Source of the DNA: Pyrenula massariospora
Lineage: Eukaryota > Ascomycota > Eurotiomycetes > Pyrenulales > Pyrenulaceae
Reading direction: 5' to 3'
DNA length: 64,000 nucleotides
Assembly: GCA_021030905.1 (NCBI GenBank)
Contig: JAGFMI010000001.1
Span: forward strand, 1,860,001-1,924,000
Every line of letters starts with the position of its first letter. Position 1 is the first letter of the stretch. The notes beneath the pieces are model-generated. The model did no database searches, was not told the origin of the DNA, and saw only the letters and a program-made list of their open reading frames with translations. The position numbers and the translations under genes are program-made. Positions 55,167-64,000 of this stretch are shown here, piece by piece.

Positions 55167-58100
55167 ATGGGAATTTCTAAGCACTTACTCCATGTGTCCA
55201 TTCTAGTTCCAGTTTTTGTTGCGTCGGCGAATCTTCCACTTACACTTAGCCCAAATGTATCGAACGAAGATCCGTTCATCTCCATTCTACACAATAACAC
55301 CTGCTTCAAGGTCCAGGAACGGGACTTGCCAACAGGAGCCTGCAATTCGAACACTCCTTGTGCGAACGGCGCTTGTTGTGGCAACAACAATCTTTGTGGT
55401 TATTCGCCGAAATCATGTGGGAACGGCTGTCAATCGAACTGTAAGTTGTATGAGAGCGCTTTTTGCTCGCTGCATGGAACTTTTTGTTTGCAAGAGTACT
55501 TTCTATTTGTACATTATGGATTATCTATCTCAAAGTAGAGGATCAAAGGAGACATATAGAAGAAAGCGTGGAGTTTGCGCTGCCACAATTATAGATGGCC
55601 GTGCCTGCATCACTTCTTGGGCTTTAGGAATTGCGGATCCGTTGGCATCATACAGCCGGACTCAGTACATTGGCTTGAATGTCTTTAGGGAGTACTGTAC
55701 ATTGGCTGATAGACTTGGCAGGCAACGCTAAGGCTGAGTGCGGACCGTACGCGGCCGCAGGCAATCAGACATGCCCACTAAAGGTCTGCTGTTCAGAGTA
55801 TGGTTTTTGCGGATCTACTCCTGAGTTTTGCGTCTGGGAAAACGACGGGGATCCAAATTACAGCCAATGCAGCACCGAATATGGCGGATGTGGGGCCGTT
55901 AATCGTCCATCATGTGGGAAAGGATCAAGCGTGTCAAAACGGAACATCGGCTACTATGAATCCTGGGCAAATACTCGTGCTTGCCAAAGAGTGGCTCCTG
56001 AAGATCTCAAACTCGATGGCTTTACTTCCATCAATTTCGCGTTTGCATTCTTTGACCCCAACAGTTTTCAAATCATCCCTATGGATGCAAATGGTGGATC
56101 CCTTTATAGTCGCTTTACTGCGTTGAAGAACAAGAAATCTGGACTGCAGGCCTTCATATCTATTGGTGGATGGTCATTCTCGGACCCTGGGCCGACGCAA
56201 AAAGCCTTTTCAAACATGGTGAGCAATGCTAGCAACCGAGCGACATTCATCAAGAGTCTTATCAACTTCATGAGCACTTATGGTTTCGATGGCGCGGATC
56301 TAGATTGGGAGTATCCCGGAGCTGATGACCGGGGAGGAATACCAACAGATACTCAGAACTATGTTGCTTTATGTAAAGAGATGAACGCCGCATTTGGATC
56401 TAAATATCAGCTCACTGTGACTATTCCTACGTCATATTGGTATCTGAGACACTTTGATCCTGCTGCTATGCAGGACTCAGTCAGCTGGTTCAACCTTATG
56501 GCATACGATCTGCACGGAGTGTGGTAAGTGGCAGCAGGGATTTTCGAGAGATTGAGGCCTAACATGTACCACTTACCGTAGGGATGCTCAAAGCAAGTTT
56601 GTAGGCCCTTACATCGCTCCTCATACCAACCTGACTGAGATCGACCTCGCCCTAGACTTGCTCTGGCGTGCGGGCGTGGACTCAAGCAAGGTTGTCATGG
56701 GCCAGGGCTGGTATGGTCGAAGCTTTACGCTGATGGAATCAAGCTGCAATACTGCTAACGGCGTTTGCAAATTCACTGGAGGTGCGAATCCCGGACCGTG
56801 CTCTCAGGCAAGCGGCATTCTCGATTACCAAGAGATATCAGATATCGTCGCGAAGAACAAACTGGATCCGGTTCATGATGAGGCGGCTGGCGTCAAGTGG
56901 ATTAGCTGGGACGACAATCAATGGGTATCGTACGATGACGCCCAGACATTCCAACAAAAACGCGACTTTGCCAGTAGTCGATGTCTTGGCGGTTTGATGG
57001 TGTGGGCCATGGACCAGATCGATCAGAATGCGAACAATGGCTTTGGCGGCGCTGCAGTTGCAGCTGGGGTCAACGTGACCCCTGACCAGCAAACATCCGC
57101 GAACCAGGGCACTGCTGATCAGCAAGCGAAGATCACGTGTTACACTGAGGATTGTGGTGTTTCTTGCAAAGCAGGCACAAACGAGGTTGCTCAATTCAAT
57201 GGCCAGCCAGGTCAACTAAGCACCAAGGACCGTTGTCCAAAGAAAAGTTATCGATCTCTCTGCTGTGACAACAAGACACAAGTCGGCAAGTGCACTTGGC
57301 GCGGATATAGAGGTGCGGCTCTAAGCTGCACAAGTGGATGTGCTTCCGGAGAGACTGAGCTCACTTCAAATACTAACCAGCATACTAACAAGGGTGACAA
57401 AGACTGTCATGGAGGACTCCAAAGCTATTGTTGTGCCGGCTTTAAACCTACATCTAGTTCTCTAAAACAACACCTTGAAGACGCCGGGAAGGCTGCTGCG
57501 GAGGCCGCTGCTGAGCAATCTGCGCTTGACCTCGCGGCTAAAGCCTTCTGTCGCGTCGCTATTCCCGCTCTTTTGGCACCTCTTGAAGCTCTTGAGGATC
57601 TCATTCCTATCGTTGGTGAAATCGCAGACGTTGCGGAAATTGCAGCAACTCCAGGGATAATAGAAGGTTGCGTCAAGGGCGTTGAGAAGGAGGGAAAAGC
57701 TGAATTCAAAGTATTCGGAAAGGAACACACACTAAAGTGAGGAGTTTTTAGTCTAAATTGCGAAAACAATCGGCTATGAAATTCGTGGACTGACATGCTT
57801 GCTGATAGGTGGAATGCGCCTAATGAAAAACCAACAGACGTTCCAAACAGACCTAAACCCTCAGATCATCCCCCAGCAAAGTCAGGTATGTCTACTCTTC
57901 GTCTTCAATCTCATTCCATGGTCCTTTCGCAGTTTTCTGGTCCGATTAAGTATCCGCTGACTACGTGCGCAGGCGACAAAAGCCAACCCAAAGAGACATG
58001 CAAAGCAAAACAAGGGAGCAGGATCAAGCATGCACCCAAGCCCGTACCAACTGTGGACGATTTTGTCGACACAGACGAATTCACTATCCTAAGAAAAGCT

Positions 58101-58909
58101 AGTCCTTTCCCATCCAACGACCGATGGAAAGAGTCCATGGATGGGTTGGGATTTGCATTGAGAAAGACAGTAAGCCTCCTCTCTATCGATGTTGGGACAT
58201 GTATGGTCTTCAGATCCTTCTCGTAAGGATGGGTGCGCTTACTCTTCACCTTGAACTTTCACTGCATGTCTCAACCCAACTGTATTGAAGCGATGCCGTG
58301 CTCAGTCTTGGCGATGCACTCTCTAACACGGTCCCCTCAGGTCATACCATTTCTGCCCCATGCCTTTTATATCGCAGGCTACGTCCGGATCAGGTATGAT
58401 GATACGCCGCTAGAGGACCGTTGCGGTAAGTCTGTCATTCAAGTTCTTGCAAAATTTTCAGAGCAGCGGCACCAAAATCTTGTGCGGGAGAAGTTCACCG
58501 CGATGCGCTTTCCAACGGCGCGCACCTCTTATAGATTCACGTCCTCAGATGGGAGCCCGAAGTCTCGGAACGAGCGCTGATTTGCATATTAGGAGACGTC
58601 TATAAAGTCTCTCGGACCTGGCACCGCGACTACAATGCCTGGGGTTATGATCTAGGAACGGACACTACGATCGCGGGTGGTAGATGCTATCTTATAGAAC
58701 GCTCTGCTGATCGTCGTGGAGCATGGGCGAAGAGGACCAAACATCGGCCACATTACACATATCTCGGTCGCATCAAGAGTGGTTACGATATGTATGACTT
58801 TGAAACGGATGCAAGTTTGGAGCTTGCCTTCATGGGAAAATACAACATTCTCACCAACAACTGCTTTACGTTCGTTAACAAATTATACAAGTCGGAAGCG
58901 ATTGGATAG
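55167..58909 (+). CDS. Secreted class V (GH18) chitinase, chitin-binding domains, novel C-terminus
   Basis: Seven exons: 55167-55440, 55722-56523, 56582-57736, 57809-57885, 57973-58169, 58341-58425, 58593-58909, about 968 aa. The signal peptide is MGISKHLLHVSILVPVFVASA. Two hevein-type chitin-binding modules follow (CANGACCGNNNLCGY and CPLKVCCSEYGFCGS). The GH18 domain starts at KRNIGYYESWAN and has SIGGW, the catalytic DGADLDWEYP (Glu near 288) and YDLHGVWD; GQGWYGRSF and the late WISWDD are present. A Cys-rich region and an Ala-rich helix follow. Exons 4-7 add about 230 residues with no domain I can name, ending ILTNNCFTFVNKLY. If exon 3 is not spliced, the protein ends at 57740 instead; the frame agreement across later junctions favours the longer form. 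The architecture matches subgroup C chitinases. The first intron (281 bp) is long. Confidence 0.82.
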
Positions 58910-60122
58910 ATGATACTTTGACCCGTTGACAGGGATTATTGATGGTGCAAAAGTTTAACGATGCAGAATAGGTAGACAATGGATTACAATCATTTCAGCT
59001 TCAGGGCCCCAAACCCTAAGGTTGTGTGCAACTCTACTAGGGGTTCAGCATGTTCCAAGGCGGAACCGGTCTTAGAGAACTGAAAATTGACCATGATACC
59101 GTTCTTGGTATCTTCAATCGCAAAAGCAACATCAGATCCGGCAATGCAAAGAAGTAAACGAAACATATGTTTATGATCTATCAGTTGATTCGTCTCATCT
59201 TGGAGAGCATAACCTAAGGACCCATGGTATCGTCTTACTCTCAACTTGAAAAACTGCCTATGAGTGATTAAAGCACTTAGCAAGGCGAAACATATCAAAT
59301 CTCGAAGAACCAGCTTCTACACAGGAGCGCATAAAAGCACGTGTAAAGCGTATTTCGTTACTGCTCCAAGCCACTCCTCCGCCCAATTTACCGATAACAT
59401 AGTCTGTCACTTCATCGACTAGCCCTTCCTCTTGATGCTCTTCTTCATCACCGCCTCCGATGAGTCAATACCGCACCTCATTGACAGGACCTACTTGATT
59501 GACTTCCCCCGAAGTGAAATTGTGATTCTGCCTGTGGAAAGCCGTCCGAACAATGTGTCAAAATTATCAAGAACTGAGAATCTTAAAGCTTCATGTTCTG
59601 GGGTTGCCCCCGGAATCTCAAGTGACTTTGGTAGGGGGCTATGCTTGTAAATTCTAATATGGTACGGATCGGCGATCCGAGCCAGCCTATCATTTTCATG
59701 AGAAAAAGGCACATCGCGGTTATTGGAAGCCGTCGCCCACGTTTTCCCTCGGAAATTCCTGGCTTTGACTCTTGTGGTATCGGCTTGCCACATTTGACAG
59801 CATAGCGAAGGTGAAGTCTATTACATGCATCCTCTAAGAAGGAAAGGGCGCTGGCTGACGAGAGTCATTTTTCTATAACAGTATGGGTAAATAGCGATAG
59901 ACAAGAGATCAAGCGAGATCAGGACATACTAAAGGTGGGCGAGTGGCCCGCGCGATTTTGAAGTTGAGCGGACTTGAGGAGCGCAATTTAAAGGTTTGGA
60001 TGCTACTTAATGCCTCTTTTAAGATGTGAGTTGGGTTCGTGAAGAATATGCAACTGCACTGAAGAGCTGCAGAGTAGCGGATATATGTAAGAAAACGGTG
60101 ATACTTCCTTATCAGACTGCAA
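58910..60122. other. 1.2-kb region without a supported gene
   Basis: Minus-strand frames at 58990-59298 and 59491-59793 have ordinary composition but no domain, and I could not link them by splicing. They may be remnants or an unrecognised small gene. The 3' end of the HET gene at 60123 borders the region. Confidence 0.4.
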
Positions 60123-62318
60123 TCAAAAAATCGTGATTGTGCACTCCTCGCAGCCTGTAAATATTGAATCAGATGCTTTTTCGAATCCCTGGTCAAAGGA
60201 TCCTACGCGCACATATGCATTGGGCGTGTGTGCAGTATCTTTTGCCAAAACAAGACCGGTATCTGTGTAAGAGGCGTCTTTGTTCATGCTCCTCGACACG
60301 AGGAAGTAGAAAAGCTCTTCCTTTTCGGCCACGTTGATATCAAAATAAATATAGAAGCGGTTATTATCTTCTGCCTTCCGCGAGAGCTCAATTTGTGCCG
60401 AGCTGAGACTGTTAAGAGATTTCATTCTCGGCGCTAGGTAACCGTTTAGTGCCAACGACGCTTCAGATGACTCCCCAAGGATCGGCGTATCAGTTTCTAG
60501 AGGCTGTGCTGTGCAGTCTTTGACCTGGCAGGAATACGTCACCCCACTCGAGTTTGGATGACTCAATGCCGCGACTGAATATCGTATTTTTCCCAGCACA
60601 GAAACCCACGACCAAGTTGGGGCCTTCCACGCCGCGCCATCACAACGGTAGTTCTGCCCCGGCGCCGGCGGAGTATCTCTACGCCATAGCAATTCGAGTG
60701 GTAGAAGTTCTTTCCACAGACCCGCCACATAGGTGAGACCTGTTCGAGCCTGAATAACGCTCGCAATGCCTGAAAACGCTGCCAGCCGATCTTTCTCGAA
60801 CGTTAACTTTGCGGCCGTGTATTGTCTCATAATACCGTTCCTCCATAGTTCGTATATAAAAGCATAGTAGTCGTCAATAGACCATTGTACGTATGGTCGC
60901 ATTTCGGACTCGAACGCAGCTTTAAGCGGATATATCTCATCCCAGCCGTGTTCGTCACTAGGAGGGCCGAACGGCCATGTCTCAGACGCCTGCAGCGAGC
61001 AGCACTCCCAATGGATCTCCTGGCCACCAAAATACAAAATTCGTGGAGGCAGCAGACGCTCTTGTTGGACCCACGCACGATCGAGCAGGGGTGTATTGGT
61101 ATCATAGTTGTAGAGATTGAAGGACTGGTAATTTGCGGTCTGGTATGGGTGCGCATATACGCCTTGGGTAGGATCTGCAGTGGCGTCTGTCTGGATCAAC
61201 TGGCATGGTCGAAGGATGAGAGGATTGCGGCGGACGAAACAACCGGCGTGGCTGGTAGCCCCTTTGGCTGCGATATTGCATGTTGAGTTGCCGTAGATAG
61301 CAGCCATTCTCCCGGACTCAGCCTTCCAGTCTTCGCTGCAGTCTTGGACGATGCAAAGAGAATCTATCCAGATGAAGCGGTATCCAAGGCGGCGGGTGAT
61401 TGAAAAGGAGTCCCTGTGGGTTTGGCTGAGTTTTTGACAAGGGATCTCGCTCATGAGCTCTGCATTGTTGGTGGATGTCAACTTGAGGAAATTGGCGTCC
61501 CCCCAACAATGGCTTAAGGTCAAGTAAGGAGTTGATGGTTCAAGGTTCGAAGAATTAATAACACGAGGCGACATAGTCGACGTGCCAACGTCCACAAGCC
61601 TCGTTGGTACACTCAACGGCCATATTTTGCTCTTTCTTTCGTTGCCACATGCGGAGTGATTCGTTAAGCAGTCGTCCAGCCACCGCTTCGCGAGGACGAT
61701 GGTAGCATCGGACTCTGTTGAATGTGCAATCTGGGCGCTGAACAATGTCGTCACTGGCGCTGTGAATGGCTCTTATCGAATCATCAGCAATTGAATATCA
61801 TATCGAAGAGAATGGTTCATTCCAAACCCACCTGCGGACATTAACAGCTGCATGTGCCTATGCATGGGCTGTCCATCAATCTCAAAAGACAAGAGACAGT
61901 AATTTACTATAGATTCCCCACCATGAGTGATCACGACCACCATGCCATCAGTGTCTCTTCCGTCCTTATCTTCACACGCCTGCAACGTTTCTAACGGACG
62001 CCGCTTCCCGGATTCAGATGCCAGCTCTGTCCAAAAGATCGCGCACAGGTGGCAATGGCTGTTCGAGCGGCACATGTCCAGGCTAGAGAAGTTGTGATGG
62101 GGAAATCGCTCGCAGTGCCGCTCCGGAACGTAGAGAGCTCTGCTGCTCTCCCGGTCGCTGTCCCATCGCTCGTAAACGGCGGGAATATTTGCCAACAATT
62201 TGGACTGTGAGCATAGCTGCCTGCAGGGAGCACACAATTGATGAGGCGTTGCAAGAGAGTGGATTGACGGAGGGAGGTTAGGTAATGAAAGAGACGTGTA
62301 ATGGGTTGCTGCAGACAT
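60123..62318 (-). CDS. HET-domain (heterokaryon incompatibility) protein
   Basis: Two exons, 62318-61832 and 61759-60123, with a 72-bp intron (gtgggt...cacag) give about 707 aa. The join reads LLMSAAPVTTLFSA. The HET domain has YLTLSHCWGD near residue 245, FIWIDSLCIVQDCSEDW and RAWVQQERLLPPRIL. The N-terminal part has a CxxC pair (CAPCRQLC) and RSNSHCHLC, as in many long HET proteins. It is not close to the first HET protein outside the signature motifs, so the two look like separate members rather than a recent tandem copy. Partner and effect are unknown. The start ATG at 62318 is the first one in frame. Confidence 0.9.
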
Positions 62319-63216
62319 TCAATTACGAGAAAGGGCTTTAGTCAAGCCCTGCTTTTACTGCTCTAACTTGGGCCTAACTTCTAGCTTGTAGGGAGCGTAC
62401 CCAGAATGATTCACCCTTTCTAGACGAAGGTCTGTCCTGGTCTTTCCTAGGTGTCCTTTAGGTGGCTCTCATTGTGCTTAGCTTCGGTGATTATAAGTAC
62501 GTCCTTGCTTTTTTTTGTTTCATCAGGTCAAGGCTGGCACAGGGTTGGTATCAGAAGTTGTGCCGGATCCGCACATTGACCAGACGGGCAGTCCTGACCA
62601 TCAGATTTGCTCGACTTCTTGTACCCAGCCTCAACCGCAGACCAAGCTCATTGTAAGTGGAGTTTGAAGCGCATCTTAAGTGTCGCCGTCAGCATATTGA
62701 ATTGGAAAACCAGATAAGTGCCAAACCGATGTTCAACCGGCACCACACACTTTGCCGATTATTCGTTCCTCTTTACCCCGAGCCTCTCGCCCCTTGCATG
62801 TCGGCTACGTCGGTTGTCCACCTGGAGTCGCGCCGCCACGTGACTCTGAACTCCACATTTCGCTTCTCCGCCATCGCGATTCCAGAACCGATGTCGACGA
62901 TGGATGATTCAACCTTCCAAGTCCGGCGCATCGCCGCCTAGAAACTGTCCGTCAGCCTGCTAGCGATGCTAGATGTCGGCCTAAGTAAACATCGTGATGA
63001 CGTCCTGTTTTCTCGTTGTGCAGAAGACCCAGGAAATTTTCTTGCCTCCCCGCTATTTTCGTGAAACCCCTCTCAATATATGGTCTCACGGCAACTATGG
63101 CAACAGGTAGGATCGTGTCGAGTAATTTTCGCTATAAAACTGCATGGCCCAAGCGACAGGCGATGTTTTCCTTTGAACCTCAGGCTTGACAGAACTTCTC
63201 TGGTATCTCTTCCACT
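62319..63216. other. Divergent region before GH3 gene
   Basis: About 0.9 kb between the divergent HET and beta-glucosidase genes. No supported gene inside. Confidence 0.45.
63133..63139 (+). promoter_or_regulatory. TATA box of GH3 gene
   Basis: TATAAAA lies 84 bp before the ATG at 63217, a normal spacing in filamentous fungi. Confidence 0.5.
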
Positions 63217-64000
63217 ATGTCTGTCCGTTGCCTCCTTCTGTCTGCCGTAGCTTTTATTTCTTTGTCCAATGCACAAACATATGTCAACTCTTCCGGCTAC
63301 GAATCTCCTGATGTCTATCCATCTCGTACGTCGAACGCTATGCTTGCTAGGTATTAGGTACTGAGCCTCTCTAGCGAATATAACAGGAGCAGGAGGATGG
63401 ACTGCCGCTTTGGCTCGAGCACGAGATTTTGTCAAGCAGCTCACTCTCAATGAAAAAGTATACATGGTTACAGGTGTGACAGGGTGTGTTGAACGTACAT
63501 TTTTTCTTCTTCAATACTCAGTAGCTCTTAGACCATGTGTTGGCAATATCCCTCCGATTCCTCGACTTTCGTTTAACGGACTATGTCTTCAAGATGGGCC
63601 ATTGGCAATTCGTCAAGCTGTGAGTGCTCAACGCGAAAACAGAAAGTATGTAGAGTTGATTTCATTCAGGACTACGCAAGCGTCTTTTCGGCCGGGGTTT
63701 CCGTCGCTGCCAGCTGGGACAGAGATTTGGCGTATCAGCGAGGTGTTGATCTGGGCAATGAATTCAAAGGAAAGGGAGCCAATGTTGCTCTGGGTGTAAG
63801 TGGGATCTTATATTATCTACAAATCCCCCCTTTGCCCGTCTGGTTTTGCCTTTCCCACCATCAGCGCTCACATGTGCTTGCACTGATATGAGCGTGATAG
63901 CCTGTCGTGGGACCACTCGGTCGAAATGCGCTCGCTGGCAGAAATTGGGAAGGTTTCTCCCCAGATCCAATACTTACAGGAGCTTTGGTCAACGTGACTG
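63217..64000 (+). CDS. GH3 beta-glucosidase, 5' part only
   Basis: Runs off the right edge. Exons seen are 63217-63325, 63387-63483, 63532-63619, 63670-63795 and from 63901 onward; every junction is GT-AG and keeps the frame. A signal peptide ([18 protein letters not shown]) opens the secreted protein. Joined exons read [66 protein letters not shown] and [20 protein letters not shown], which are the N-terminal signatures of fungal GH3 beta-glucosidases. The enzyme removes glucose from the non-reducing ends of cello-oligomers and other beta-glucosides. The catalytic Asp and Glu lie beyond the window. The intron-rich 5' end is usual for the family. Confidence 0.9.

Overview
This is nuclear DNA of a filamentous ascomycete (Pezizomycotina). 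The evidence is short introns (mostly 50-110 bp) with GT/AG ends and CTAAC- or CTGAC-like branch points, HET-domain genes, a NACHT-ankyrin NLR, a LysM protein beside a class V chitinase, and clear POL2, NOP56 and COX20 orthologues. The order or genus cannot be fixed from sequence alone. Exon borders below were worked out by hand from splice signals and reading phase. I found 21 protein-coding genes; the last one runs off the right edge.

Left accessory region (about 0.2-18.6 kb): an MFS drug-type transporter, a GAL80-like Gfo/Idh/MocA protein, a HET-domain protein, a rhodopsin-like seven-helix membrane protein, a stand-alone adenylation-domain enzyme of the NRPS-like type, a membrane-anchored tyrosinase and a short-chain dehydrogenase. 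The last three sit within 6.4 kb and look like a small metabolic group.

Central core (about 19.3-38.7 kb): a small membrane protein, NOP56, an F-box protein, a conserved hypothetical protein, COX20, POL2 (DNA polymerase epsilon, 2239 aa, one exon), a calmodulin-dependent kinase and an AMMECR1-domain protein. COX20 and POL2 share a short divergent promoter that carries an ACGCGT (MCB) box.

Right accessory region (about 38.7-64 kb): long gene-free stretches surround a secreted precursor at 41.7-42.1 kb that encodes three identical 26-residue peptides separated by Lys-Arg. This is the most interesting object in the window. Then come an AVO2-like ankyrin protein, a foldback repeat, a NACHT-ankyrin NLR, a divergent LysM protein/chitinase pair whose chitinase carries an unrecognised C-terminal module, a second HET protein and the 5' part of a GH3 beta-glucosidase. 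Secreted chitin-related proteins, NLR and HET genes together suggest a region concerned with interaction and non-self recognition.

I saw no tRNA, rRNA, CRISPR array or intact transposon.
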